A DNA stretch of 64,000 nucleotides from Blautia sp. GTDB taxonomy: Bacteria > Bacillota > Clostridia > Lachnospirales > Lachnospiraceae. Shown in pieces: positions 14,503-24,307 of the stretch. Positions within the stretch are counted from its first letter, which is position 1; each line of letters begins with the position of its first letter. The position numbers and the translations under genes are program-made. The DNA lies in contig JAFWGA010000008.1 in assembly GCA_017515325.1 (NCBI GenBank), positions 1-64,000 of the forward strand, read 5' to 3'. The notes under the pieces were generated by a model. That model was given only the letters and a program-made list of their open reading frames with translations. It had not been told where the DNA came from and did no database searches.

Positions 14503-16173
14503 TCAGAGATTCTTTTCCAGTCCGGCTGTCACGTGTCTGATGCATCCGTCCTCAAATGGATTATTAAGGCCGGCATCTTCGATCAAGGCGGTAAAAAACT
14601 TCGAGGCTGACAGCCTGCAAAGCTTCATGTAGCTTTCCCATGCCCCCTTGTAGTCCCGATCCATCCAGCTTTTATACTGCAGGGCATCCACCGAAGCGAT
14701 ACAATAATCAATATAATACAGAGGAAGATTAAATATGTGATGCTGCTTCTGCCAGAATCTACCCTGTTCAAAACAGGAATTACCGGAATAATCCATATGG
14801 GGCCTGTACTGCCGCTCAAGGTCGCGCCATACTTCATTTCTGGCTGCAGGTGAAAGTCCCGGATTACTGTAGATAATATCCTGAAATTCGTCGACCATAG
14901 TACCATATGGCACAAAGATCACCGAATCCTCAAAGTGCATCTTCACATAGTCATCCGCCCGGTCGCCGAAAAAATAATCCATCCATGGTTCGGTGAAAAA
15001 CTCCATGGACATTGAGTGGGTTTCCGCTGTCTCCATCGTAATGTCCGAATGCTCCCTTATGGGATCCTGCCCTGACAGGTATCCCTGAAATGCATGTCCG
15101 CACTCATGAGTGATCACGTCCACATCGCCGTTGGTTCCGTTGAAATTCGCAAAAATGAACGGAGCATGGTAATCCGGAAGATAAGTCATATAACCGCCGG
15201 TCTTTTTCTTTTTCCTTCCCAATACATCAAAGAGCTCATTCTCGCACATGAAGTCCATGAATTCACCGGTCTGTACGGAGAGCTCCCGGTACATCCTCCG
15301 ACCCGCGTCCAGAATATCAGACGGTGTTCCCAAAGGAACCGGATTCCCCTGTGCAAAGAAAACTCCTTCATCATAGTAATGGAGCGACGAAAGACCGAGG
15401 CGGGTCCGACGGCGCTCATGCAGCATTTCGGCAAAGGGAACCAGGTCACGTCTGACCTGTCCGCGAAAGCTCTCGATCATATCCCTGTCGTAATCGTTCC
15501 GCCGCATCCTGTCATAACCCAGTGGCAGATAATTGTCATACCCTATCTTCTCCGCCTGCCTCGTCCGGTTTTTGACCAGTCTGTCATAGATATCTTCAAT
15601 CTCTTCCTGGTTTTCCACAAAAAATGCGGTATATTTTTCCCAGGCTGCTTTGCGGACATCCCGCTCTCTATGACAGAGATAAGGAGACATCAGTGACAGA
15701 TTCAGTATCTCGCCATCCCAGGGAATCTGTGCTGATGCAAGTATCTTGTTATAGCGGGTAGTGAGAGTATTTTCTTCCTGCATCAGATCGACCAGCTCAG
15801 GTTTTACGGAACGCATGGCCAGTTCCATGTTTTTAAAGGCGACAGGACCGATTTTCGCTTCAAGCCAGGGACGGAATCTGGAATGAAACAGTTTTTTCTG
15901 ATATTCTACTACGAGATTCTCATATACCGGCATGTATTTATCATAATAATCTTTTTCCCTGCTATAGAATTCATCAGTCACATCGATATTCTGCCGGATC
16001 TCTGCTATGGTAAAAAGTGTCGAAACATGATCCGTAAGCTTATAGTATTTCTGGTGGACAGCGAACTGCTCTTCTCCACTTTCTGCCGCATCGAATTCCT
16101 GCATAAGCCTGTCAAAGTCTTCAGACAGTTTCTCTATATCCACACGGGTGTAAGGCATTTCCGAGAATTTCAT
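14503..16173 (-). CDS. M3-family oligoendopeptidase
   Basis: 556 residues from the ATG at 16173 (MKFSEMPYTR, the usual start of this family). AAGGAG lies 15 bases upstream, and a TTG at 16206 overlapping the previous stop is a possible alternative start. The zinc motif HECGH is near residue 370, and the FNGTNGDVDVITHECGHAFQ context is characteristic of M3B oligoendopeptidases, with the third ligand Glu in the following helix (TMETAETHS). It is a cytoplasmic zinc peptidase that would degrade imported peptides. This fits the nearby oligopeptide-binding protein. It directly follows the GH1 gene, with overlapping or near-overlapping ends. Confidence 0.93.
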   Translation of the reverse strand: MKFSEMPYTRVDIEKLSEDFDRLMQEFDAAESGEEQFAVHQKYYKLTDHVSTLFTIAEIRQNIDVTDEFYSREKDYYDKYMPVYENLVVEYQKKLFHSRFRPWLEAKIGPVAFKNMELAMRSVKPELVDLMQEENTLTTRYNKILASAQIPWDGEILNLSLMSPYLCHRERDVRKAAWEKYTAFFVENQEEIEDIYDRLVKNRTRQAEKIGYDNYLPLGYDRMRRNDYDRDMIESFRGQVRRDLVPFAEMLHERRRTRLGLSSLHYYDEGVFFAQGNPVPLGTPSDILDAGRRMYRELSVQTGEFMDFMCENELFDVLGRKKKKTGGYMTYLPDYHAPFIFANFNGTNGDVDVITHECGHAFQGYLSGQDPIREHSDITMETAETHSMSMEFFTEPWMDYFFGDRADDYVKMHFEDSVIFVPYGTMVDEFQDIIYSNPGLSPAARNEVWRDLERQYRPHMDYSGNSCFEQGRFWQKQHHIFNLPLYYIDYCIASVDALQYKSWMDRDYKGAWESYMKLCRLSASKFFTALIEDAGLNNPFEDGCIRHVTAGLEKNL

Positions 16174-16202
16174 ATTTTTCGTTTTATTCTCCTTCCATAA
16201 AC

Positions 16203-17669
<1,467 letters not shown>

Positions 17670-17700
17670 TCACGATATGCGGCGTTTTTCCATTCCGCAT

Positions 17701-17735
17701 GAAACGCATCAAAATGCAAGCATTTTGTTCGTTTC
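17701..17735 (-). terminator. CGTTTACT-family hairpin 3' of the Rrf2 gene
   Basis: GAAACG and CAAAATGC (17701-17717) pair with GCATTTTG and CGTTTC (17720-17735). It is followed by the same tail (ATTGTATCGTATCC) that follows the copy at 47580. It lies between the Rrf2 stop and the GH1 start, so it may end the Rrf2 transcript. Confidence 0.55.
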
Positions 17736-17766
17736 CTGTCATTGTATCGTATCCCATGCACAATGG

Positions 17767-18171
17767 CTAATCTTTTTTTATCAGATCACTGATGTGTCTG
17801 CTGTAGAAAAAATCATGGGTAAGTTTATCATACTCTGCCCACAAAGGAAGGGTTTCGCATTCTTCTGCCCTCGGACAGGGCGCCGCGCCCTGGGCGAGGC
17901 AGGCGACTGTTGCCAGGGATCCTTCCATCAGCTCGATGATCTCCCCAACGCTATATTCCTCCGGCTTCCGGCAGAGCTTATAACCTCCGCCTTTGCCACT
18001 GGCTCCCATGAGCAGGCCTCCTGCAACCATATCCTTCACGATAATCTCAAGATATTTTTTTGAAAGCCCTTGCCTGGCAGCCACATCCTTCAAGGGAATG
18101 TAGCCTCCGTTGTCATGTTCTGCAAGGTCAATCATGACGCGGACCGCATATCGTCCTTTTGTTGAAATCAT
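17767..18171 (-). CDS. Rrf2/IscR-type transcriptional regulator with three cysteines
   Basis: 134 residues. The N-terminal winged helix starts MISTKGRYAVRVMIDLA, with the recognition helix LSKKYLEIIVKDMVAGG. The regulatory segment contains C91, C99 and C105, resembling the Fe-S cluster cysteines of IscR. It is divergent from the cysteine desulfurase-NifU-sulfhydrylase-cysteine synthase operon. Related regulators either sense Fe-S status (IscR) or cysteine supply with cysteine synthase (CymR); here both target types are in one operon. Palindromes CCTACTATATAATAGG over its own -10 and AACCTAT..ATAGGTT over the operon's -35 suggest it represses both directions. Confidence 0.9.
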   Translation of the reverse strand: MISTKGRYAVRVMIDLAEHDNGGYIPLKDVAARQGLSKKYLEIIVKDMVAGGLLMGASGKGGGYKLCRKPEEYSVGEIIELMEGSLATVACLAQGAAPCPRAEECETLPLWAEYDKLTHDFFYSRHISDLIKKD

Positions 18172-18197
18172 AGCTACGCCGCCTTTCTCTCTTTTTG

Positions 18198-18229
18198 CCT
18201 ATTATATAGTAGGTGAGTAGGCATATCAA
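18198..18229 (-). promoter_or_regulatory. Rrf2 gene promoter with overlapping operator
   Basis: On the minus strand TTGATA (18229-18224), 17 bases, TATAAT (18206-18201). A palindrome CCTACTATATAATAGG (18213-18198) covers the -10, consistent with autoregulation. Confidence 0.8.
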
Positions 18230-18247
18230 GCTATTTCTGTTTTTTTT

Positions 18248-18290
18248 CGACCTGTGCAGTGGCTGTAAGTATCGGTCGCTGCACAGGTCG
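18248..18290. repeat. Perfect 12-bp inverted repeat between the divergent promoters
   Basis: CGACCTGTGCAG (18248-18259) and CTGCACAGGTCG (18279-18290) are perfect inverted repeats around a 19-base loop. A run of T's lies on the left and AGTTTTCT on the right. Its role is unknown: it could be a hairpin in a leader or terminator, or a binding site. Confidence 0.7.
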
Positions 18291-18387
18291 AGTTTTCTCA
18301 TATACGCAGTGCACTTAGAGGATCCATGCTGAAAGCGCAGGATCAGGTTGGCGTAGCACCGTATAAACTACGAAAAATAAATTTAAA

Positions 18388-18422
18388 AACCTATTGACAC
18401 GATAGGTTAATGGTATTATAAT
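18388..18422 (+). promoter_or_regulatory. Promoter and Rrf2-type operator of the Fe-S/cysteine operon
   Basis: TTGACA at 18394-18399, 17 bases, TATAAT at 18417-18422. AACCTAT (18388-18394) and ATAGGTT (18402-18408) form a perfect inverted repeat centred on the -35. The half-site matches the palindrome at the Rrf2 promoter. Confidence 0.85.
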
Positions 18423-18493
18423 CCCTGTCAACAAACAGAAAGGAAATGACTGTTCGGTCAGTATTCCTGTCAGGCTGCGAAAGGATAAACTTT

Positions 18494-19678
18494 ATGATAT
18501 ATGCAGATAACGCCGCCACAACCAAAATGAGTGAATCGGCCATCCATACAATGACAACCCTGTTAAACGAAAGCTGGGGAAATCCCTCCAGTCTGTACCT
18601 GCACGGGCAAAAGGCCAAAGAGGTCCTTGAAAAAGCCCGGGAGGAGATTGCCGCTGTCATCGGCGCCCAGCCCCGTGAGATCACCTTCACCTCCGGCGGC
18701 AGCGAAGCTGACAATCAGGCGATTCTTTCTGCCGCAGAGTCAGGCCGGCTAAAAGGGAAAAGGCATATCATATCCACTGCCTTTGAACATCATGCGGTTT
18801 TGCACACTCTGAATAAGCTGAAAAAACAGGGCTTTGATATCACCCTGCTTGATGTTCATGAAAATGGAATCATTCTTCCTTCCGAGGTGAAGGAAGCGAT
18901 CCGGGAGGATACCTGTCTGGTAACCATCATGTATGCCAATAATGAGATCGGTACCATTCAACCTATCAGGGAGATCGGAGCGATCTGCCGGGAGAGAAAT
19001 GTACTGTTTCACACCGATGCTGTCCAGGCCATCGGGCATATCCCGGTAAATGTCGGGGAAGACAATATTGACATGCTGTCTTCCTCCGCCCATAAATTTC
19101 ACGGACCCAAGGGGGTCGGTTTCCTCTACAGTAGAAAAGGAATCCGGCTTTCCAACCTGATTGAAGGCGGCGCGCAGGAGCGCGGAAAACGCGCCGGAAC
19201 AGAGAATGTTCCTGGCATCGGCGCGATGGCGGCAGCACTGAAGGAGGCCAATGCGAATATGGCCGAAAACGCTGCCCATATGATTCAGATGCGGGACAAG
19301 CTGATCGAAGGTCTCAGGCAAATCCCACATTCAGCCCTCAACGGAGATGAACATCAAAGGCTGCCAGGGAATGTGAACTTCTGCTTCGAAGGCATTGAGG
19401 GCGAGTCCCTGCTGCTTCTTCTGGACGACAAGGGTATCCAGGCATCTTCCGGAAGTGCATGTACGTCAGGGTCTCTGGATCCAAGCCATGTTCTTCTGGC
19501 TATCGGCAGAGTCCATGATGTTGCCCATGGTTCCCTCCGTTTAAGCATCGGGGAGGATATCACCCAGGCTGAGGTGGATGAGATCATCCGGTCGGTAACA
19601 GAGGTAGTAACCTATCTGCGCAGCTTCTCCCCCATCTGGCGGGACCTGATGGCTGGGAAAAAGGAATTTATTCTATAA
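18494..19678 (+). CDS. Cysteine desulfurase (NifS/IscS family)
   Basis: 394 residues from the ATG at 18494 (AAAGGAT, 8 bases upstream), starting MIYADNAATTKMSES. An in-frame ATG at 18446 has an RBS too close to be usable. The PLP-binding lysine is in SSAHKFHGPKGVGF and the catalytic loop cysteine in SSGSACTSGSLDPSHVLLAIG, as in group I desulfurases. It takes sulfur from cysteine for Fe-S cluster assembly on the NifU-like scaffold encoded next. It is the first gene of a four-gene operon controlled by the Rrf2-type operator. Confidence 0.95.
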   Translation: MIYADNAATTKMSESAIHTMTTLLNESWGNPSSLYLHGQKAKEVLEKAREEIAAVIGAQPREITFTSGGSEADNQAILSAAESGRLKGKRHIISTAFEHHAVLHTLNKLKKQGFDITLLDVHENGIILPSEVKEAIREDTCLVTIMYANNEIGTIQPIREIGAICRERNVLFHTDAVQAIGHIPVNVGEDNIDMLSSSAHKFHGPKGVGFLYSRKGIRLSNLIEGGAQERGKRAGTENVPGIGAMAAALKEANANMAENAAHMIQMRDKLIEGLRQIPHSALNGDEHQRLPGNVNFCFEGIEGESLLLLLDDKGIQASSGSACTSGSLDPSHVLLAIGRVHDVAHGSLRLSIGEDITQAEVDEIIRSVTEVVTYLRSFSPIWRDLMAGKKEFIL

Positions 19679-19690
19679 GAGGTGAGTATT

Positions 19691-20095
19691 ATGGCGTTAT
19701 ATAGTGAAAAGGTAATGGATCATTTCCGCAATCCCCGAAATGTAGGGGTGATAGAGGATGCCAACGGGATTGGGGAGGTTGGCAATGCCAAGTGTGGAGA
19801 TATCATGAAAATGTACCTGAAAATCGAGGACGATATCATACGGGACGTAAAATTTGAGACCTTTGGCTGCGGCAGCGCAATCGCCTCCAGTTCAATGGCA
19901 ACAGAGCTGATCAAGGGAAAGCCCGTCGCAGACGCCATGAAGCTGACCAACAAGGCCGTTGCCGAAGCTCTTGACGGACTGCCGGATTACAAGATGCATT
20001 GCAGTGTTCTGGCGGAAGAAGCGATTCAGTCTGCCCTGGAGGATTATGAAAAAAGGAAAGCCCGGTCAGCCGGTGCCGGCAGCAGCAATTCCTGA
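19691..20095 (+). CDS. NifU/IscU-like Fe-S scaffold protein
   Basis: 134 residues from the ATG at 19691 (AGAGGTGAG upstream). The three cluster-ligand cysteines are in GNAKCGD, FGCGSAIASS and MHCSVLAEEA. It is an N-terminal-type scaffold only, without the C-terminal NifU thioredoxin-like domain. It starts 12 bases after the desulfurase, the usual pairing in Firmicutes that lack the full ISC system. Confidence 0.95.
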   Translation: MALYSEKVMDHFRNPRNVGVIEDANGIGEVGNAKCGDIMKMYLKIEDDIIRDVKFETFGCGSAIASSSMATELIKGKPVADAMKLTNKAVAEALDGLPDYKMHCSVLAEEAIQSALEDYEKRKARSAGAGSSNS

Positions 20096-20159
20096 AGGCT
20101 CTGCCGTTTTATGCTGACAATGACTGAAGGATAGAATATACGATAAGGAGAGTATGAAA

Positions 20160-21446
20160 ATGAACGAATTCAGATTTGAGACCCTGCAGCTCCATGTTGG
20201 CCAGGAAGAAGCCGATCCGGCTACAGATGCCCGTGCCGTTCCCATCTACCAGACGACATCCTACGTCTTTCACAACAGCCGGCACGCAGCAGACCGATTC
20301 GGCCTTGCCGATGCGGGCAATATCTATGGCCGGCTGACCAATTCCACACAGGATGTGCTGGAGAAGCGGCTGGCAGCTCTGGAAGGCGGCAGCGCCGCTC
20401 TGGCTTTAGCCTCCGGCGCGGCAGCGATCACCTACACCATTGAGGCGCTGGCGGCAAACGGCGGTCACATCGTTGCCCAGAAAACCATCTATGGCGGCAG
20501 CTACAATCTGCTCTCCCACACCCTTCCCCAATATGGTATCACAACTACCTTCGTCGATGCTCATGATCTTCAGGAGGTGGAGGCGGCCATTCAGGAAAAC
20601 ACCCGGGCGATCTATCTGGAAACTCTTGGAAATCCTAACAGTGACATCCCGGACATCGACGCCATTGCGCAGATTGCTCATAAGCATGGACTGCCTTTGG
20701 TCATTGACAATACCTTCGGCACTCCGTTTCTCATTCGCCCGATTGAGCATGGGGCGGACATTGTCGTTCACTCGGCTACGAAATTTATCGGTGGACATGG
20801 TACAACACTTGGTGGTATTATAGTGGAGTCCGGTCGATTCGACTGGAAAGCCAGCGGAAAATATCCGAATATTGCAGAACCCAATCCAAGCTATCACGGG
20901 ATTTCATTCTATGACGCTGTTGGCCCCGCTGCCTTTGTGACCTATATCCGGGCAATCCTGCTTCGGGATACCGGCGCAACGATCTCTCCCTTTAATGCCT
21001 TCCTGCTTCTGCAGGGTGTGGAGACTCTCTCCCTTCGTCTGGAAAGGCATGCTTTTAACACCCAAAAGGTTGTAGAATATCTGGCAAAGCATCCACAGGT
21101 TGATAAGGTCAATCATCCGTCTCTTCCGGACCATCCCGATCATGCCCTGTATCAGAAATATTTCCCGCATGGCGGTGCATCTATCTTCACCTTTGAGATC
21201 AAAGGCGGCCAGGCAGAGGCCTGGAAATTCATTGATAATCTGAAGATCTTCTCTCTGCTCGCCAATGTGGCGGATGTCAAGAGTCTGGTGATCCATCCGG
21301 CCTCCACGACTCATTCCCAGCTGTCTGAAGAAGAACTCCTGGATCAGGGCATCAAGCCAAATACCATCCGTCTCTCGATCGGCACGGAGCATATCGATGA
21401 CATTCTGGCAGACCTTGAAAACGGATTCAGCAATTCCGGCAGATAA
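20160..21446 (+). CDS. O-acetylhomoserine sulfhydrylase (MetY-type, PLP)
   Basis: 428 residues from the second ATG at 20160, chosen because AAGGAG is 9 bases upstream (only 3 from the ATG at 20154). It belongs to the Cys/Met metabolism PLP family: RFETLQLHVGQE at the start, HSATKFIGGHGTTLGG with the PLP lysine near residue 205, and IHPASTTHSQLSEEE near 380, which is typical of MetY/Cgs enzymes. It would make homocysteine from O-acetylhomoserine and sulfide. It is third in the operon with the desulfurase, scaffold and cysteine synthase. Confidence 0.94.
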   Translation: MNEFRFETLQLHVGQEEADPATDARAVPIYQTTSYVFHNSRHAADRFGLADAGNIYGRLTNSTQDVLEKRLAALEGGSAALALASGAAAITYTIEALAANGGHIVAQKTIYGGSYNLLSHTLPQYGITTTFVDAHDLQEVEAAIQENTRAIYLETLGNPNSDIPDIDAIAQIAHKHGLPLVIDNTFGTPFLIRPIEHGADIVVHSATKFIGGHGTTLGGIIVESGRFDWKASGKYPNIAEPNPSYHGISFYDAVGPAAFVTYIRAILLRDTGATISPFNAFLLLQGVETLSLRLERHAFNTQKVVEYLAKHPQVDKVNHPSLPDHPDHALYQKYFPHGGASIFTFEIKGGQAEAWKFIDNLKIFSLLANVADVKSLVIHPASTTHSQLSEEELLDQGIKPNTIRLSIGTEHIDDILADLENGFSNSGR

Positions 21447-21570
21447 TCCGGCCTTTTGCCCATTTCCTGTCAGAGATGCCTGGATTATCATTCGCTTGCT
21501 GTGTCGGCTTTACCGTTGCAAAAGCGGCATGATTCCGCAGTAAAATATACAGAAAGAAGGATATACCATC

Positions 21571-22503
21571 ATGTCAGCAATCTATAAGGGAACCTGTGAT
21601 CTGATCGGAAACACACCTCTGGTCGAGGTGGTAAACATCGAAAAGGAGCTTGGGCTTGAAGCGACGGTCCTTGTGAAGCTGGAATATTTTAACCCTGCCG
21701 GAAGTGTCAAGGATCGTATTGCCAAAGCCATGATAGAAGATGCGGAAGAGAAAGGGCTGCTGAAGGAGGGATCTGTCATCATTGAACCGACCTCCGGCAA
21801 TACCGGTATCGGTCTTGCTTCCATCGCGGCTTCAAAGGGCTACCGTATTATTCTGACCATGCCTGAGACGATGAGTGTCGAACGGCGGAATATCCTGAAG
21901 GCCTATGGTGCCGAGCTGGTTCTGACGGAGGGAGCCAAAGGTATGAAGGGGGCGATCGCCAAGGCGGAGGAGCTTTCCAAAGAGATTCCGAACAGCTTTA
22001 TCCCCGGCCAGTTCGTAAATCCCGCCAACCCGGCATGCCACAAGGCAACGACAGGTCCTGAAATCTGGAGAGATACGGACGGAAAGGTTGACATCTTTAT
22101 AGCCGGAGTCGGCACCGGCGGTACCTTAACCGGAGTGGGAGAATACCTCAAGGAACAGAATCCCCAGATCAGGATAGTGGCTCTTGAGCCGGAGGATTCC
22201 CCCGTTCTCTCTGAAGGCAGAAGCGGCGCCCACAAGATTCAAGGCATCGGAGCGGGCTTTGTCCCGGATGTTCTGAATACCAAGGTCTACGACGAGGTAT
22301 TTAAGGCTTCCGGCCAGGATGCCTTCGCCGCATCAAAGCTTCTCGCCAAAAAGGAGGGGATATCGACCGGCATTTCCTCCGGAGCCGCCCTTCACGGAGC
22401 GATTACCCTCGCCAAACGCCCGGAGAATAAAGGCAAGGTTATCGTTGCACTGCTGCCGGACAGCGGCGACAGATACTATTCAACGGCACTGTTTACCGAG
22501 TAA
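21571..22503 (+). CDS. cysK: Cysteine synthase A
   Basis: 310 residues, RBS AAGAAGGA. The PLP lysine is in NPAGSVKDRIA near residue 43, the substrate loop is TSGNTGIGLA, and the phosphate-binding glycine loop is GTGGTLTGVG. It condenses O-acetylserine with sulfide. In Bacillus the CysK protein also acts as corepressor partner of the Rrf2 regulator CymR, so its presence beside an Rrf2 gene could be regulatory as well as catalytic. It is the last gene of the operon, 124 bases after metY. Confidence 0.95.
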   Translation: MSAIYKGTCDLIGNTPLVEVVNIEKELGLEATVLVKLEYFNPAGSVKDRIAKAMIEDAEEKGLLKEGSVIIEPTSGNTGIGLASIAASKGYRIILTMPETMSVERRNILKAYGAELVLTEGAKGMKGAIAKAEELSKEIPNSFIPGQFVNPANPACHKATTGPEIWRDTDGKVDIFIAGVGTGGTLTGVGEYLKEQNPQIRIVALEPEDSPVLSEGRSGAHKIQGIGAGFVPDVLNTKVYDEVFKASGQDAFAASKLLAKKEGISTGISSGAALHGAITLAKRPENKGKVIVALLPDSGDRYYSTALFTE

Positions 22504-22539
22504 AGAAGCTTTTTCTGTTCTGCAGGACATAGAATAAAC

Positions 22540-22567
22540 TTGACAAAAGCTTTCAATTGAGTAGAAT
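22540..22567 (+). promoter_or_regulatory. Promoter of the guaA-pyrG operon
   Basis: TTGACA at 22540-22545, 16 bases, TAGAAT at 22562-22567. The predicted transcript start (about 22574) falls just before an intrinsic terminator hairpin. Confidence 0.8.
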
Positions 22568-22576
22568 ATCACATAG

Positions 22577-22626
22577 AAAGACAAGGACGTCTTGGAAGTT
22601 ATTTCCAGGCGTCCTTGTCTTTTTTT
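22577..22626 (+). promoter_or_regulatory. Leader attenuator (terminator hairpin) before guaA
   Basis: AAAGACAAGGACG pairs with CGTCCTTGTCTTT around an inner CTTGGAAGTTATTTCCAGG hairpin, then seven T's. The sequence, AAAG-CAAGG-CGTCTTGGAAG core included, is nearly repeated at 28437-28485 before the ammonium transporter. Because it starts within a few bases of the transcript start, it should abort transcription unless antiterminated. Confidence 0.75.
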
Positions 22627-22680
22627 ATGGCAGGGGCACCGTCTACCCTATTGGCATGGCAGGGGCGCCATCCGGAACGG
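22622..22680 (+). repeat. Family III repeat fragment after the guaA attenuator
   Basis: TATGGCAGGGGCACCG and GGCATGGCAGGGGCGCCA follow directly on the terminator T-tract, matching the start of the full copies at 2938-3030 (minus) and 28486-28552. Confidence 0.55.
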
Positions 22681-22770
22681 CAACGGTTCCGTTACGGGAC
22701 TCGGTCAGGGTCCTGCCCTGTGTTCTGGGGGATATTGTACCGGATATTTCTGACTGCTGGGAGGACATTC

Positions 22771-24306
22771 ATGGAGAAAATACTGGTTCTGGATTTCGGT
22801 GGACAGTATAATCAGCTGATCGCACGAAGGGTGAGGGAGCACCACGTCTATGCCGAGATCAGATCATACAATCGGATTGCACCGGACGAGATCAAGGATG
22901 AGGGGTATAAAGGGATTATTTTTACAGGCGGACCAAACAGTGTCTTTGATCCTGCTTCCCCGCATTATGATCCTCTTGTACTGGATCTGGGAATACCGAT
23001 TCTGGGGATCTGCTACGGAGATCAGCTTATGGCGTTCATGGCTGGTGGAAAAGTGTCTTCTGCTGAAAGCGCCAGCGAGTATGGCAAGACCGTCCTGACG
23101 GTCCTGGAACATACGCTTTTTGATGGAGTTCCGAAAGAGAGTATCTGTTGGATGAGTCATACGGACCATGTCAGCGAGGTACCATCCGGATTCGGAACGA
23201 TTGCTGTTACATCGCACTGCCCCTGCGCCGCAATGGGGGACGATAAGAGGAAACTGTACGGCGTACAGTTCCATCCGGAGGTAACGCATACGGAATATGG
23301 AAAGCGTATCATCGGAAATTTCCTTTTTTCTGTATGTGGATGTAGGGGGGACTGGAAGATGGAAGACTATGCGGACCGCATGATCGCGCGGTATCGGGAA
23401 CAGCTTTCCGGAAAAACTGTGCTGCTGGCACTTTCCGGAGGAGTGGATTCCGCCGTGGCCGGCCTTCTTCTGCACCGGGCAATCGGACAAAACCTGGTCT
23501 GTGTTTTTGTCGATCACGGTCTCCTGCGGAAAGGCGAGGGAGATTATGTGGAGCAGACTTTTCGGAAAAAACTGGGTGTCAACATGATACGGGTGAATGC
23601 AGGAGAGCGCTTTCTGCGAAAGCTGGCGGGAGTGACTGACCCGGAGGGGAAGCGCAGGATCATCGGCGAGGAGTTTATCCGTGTCTTTGAAGAAGAAGCC
23701 GGTCGGATTGGCCATGTCTATACATTGGCACAGGGAACCATCTATCCGGATGTGATTGAGAGCGGCAGCGGCAATTCGGCTGTTATCAAGAGCCATCACA
23801 ATGTCGGAGGGCTGCCCGATGTGGTTTCCTTTGAGGCCATCGTCGAACCTCTGAGGGATCTTTTCAAGGATGAGGTCCGCCATATGGGAATGTCGTTGGG
23901 GCTTCCGGAGGAGCTGGTGTGGCGTCAGCCCTTCCCTGGTCCGGGGCTTGCCGTCCGTGTGATCGGAGAAGTCACAGAGGAGAAACTGTCTATTCTCCGG
24001 GAAGCCGATGCTGTATTCAGCGAAGAGGTGACAGCGGGAACCAGGACAGGCTACAGACCGGATCAGTATTTTGCGGTACTGACAGATACCCGTAGTGTCG
24101 GTGTCAAGGGGGATGCCCGGACCTACGGATATACTGTTGCGCTCCGGGCTGTTTCCACAGATGATTTCATGACGGCGGAATGGACCAGACTGTCATTTGA
24201 TATCCTTGAAAAAGCAGGAAGCCGCATCACCAATGAGGTATCAGGTGTATCCAGGGTTGTGTATGATATCACATCAAAACCGCCCGGAACAGTGGAGTGG
24301 GAATGA
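22771..24306 (+). CDS. guaA: GMP synthase, glutamine-hydrolysing
   Basis: 511 residues from the ATG at 22771 (GGGAGG, 7 bases upstream). The class I amidotransferase domain (1-190) has the nucleophile in GICYGDQLM near C78 and [10 protein letters not shown]. The ATP pyrophosphatase P-loop [10 protein letters not shown] is near 223. The C-terminal dimerisation domain ends [10 protein letters not shown]. It converts XMP to GMP. It sits one base ahead of pyrG in an operon behind the same leader type as the ammonium transporter, suggesting control by nitrogen or glutamine state. Whether a second guaA exists elsewhere is not knowable here. Confidence 0.96.
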   Translation: MEKILVLDFGGQYNQLIARRVREHHVYAEIRSYNRIAPDEIKDEGYKGIIFTGGPNSVFDPASPHYDPLVLDLGIPILGICYGDQLMAFMAGGKVSSAESASEYGKTVLTVLEHTLFDGVPKESICWMSHTDHVSEVPSGFGTIAVTSHCPCAAMGDDKRKLYGVQFHPEVTHTEYGKRIIGNFLFSVCGCRGDWKMEDYADRMIARYREQLSGKTVLLALSGGVDSAVAGLLLHRAIGQNLVCVFVDHGLLRKGEGDYVEQTFRKKLGVNMIRVNAGERFLRKLAGVTDPEGKRRIIGEEFIRVFEEEAGRIGHVYTLAQGTIYPDVIESGSGNSAVIKSHHNVGGLPDVVSFEAIVEPLRDLFKDEVRHMGMSLGLPEELVWRQPFPGPGLAVRVIGEVTEEKLSILREADAVFSEEVTAGTRTGYRPDQYFAVLTDTRSVGVKGDARTYGYTVALRAVSTDDFMTAEWTRLSFDILEKAGSRITNEVSGVSRVVYDITSKPPGTVEWE

Positions 24307-24307
24307 T

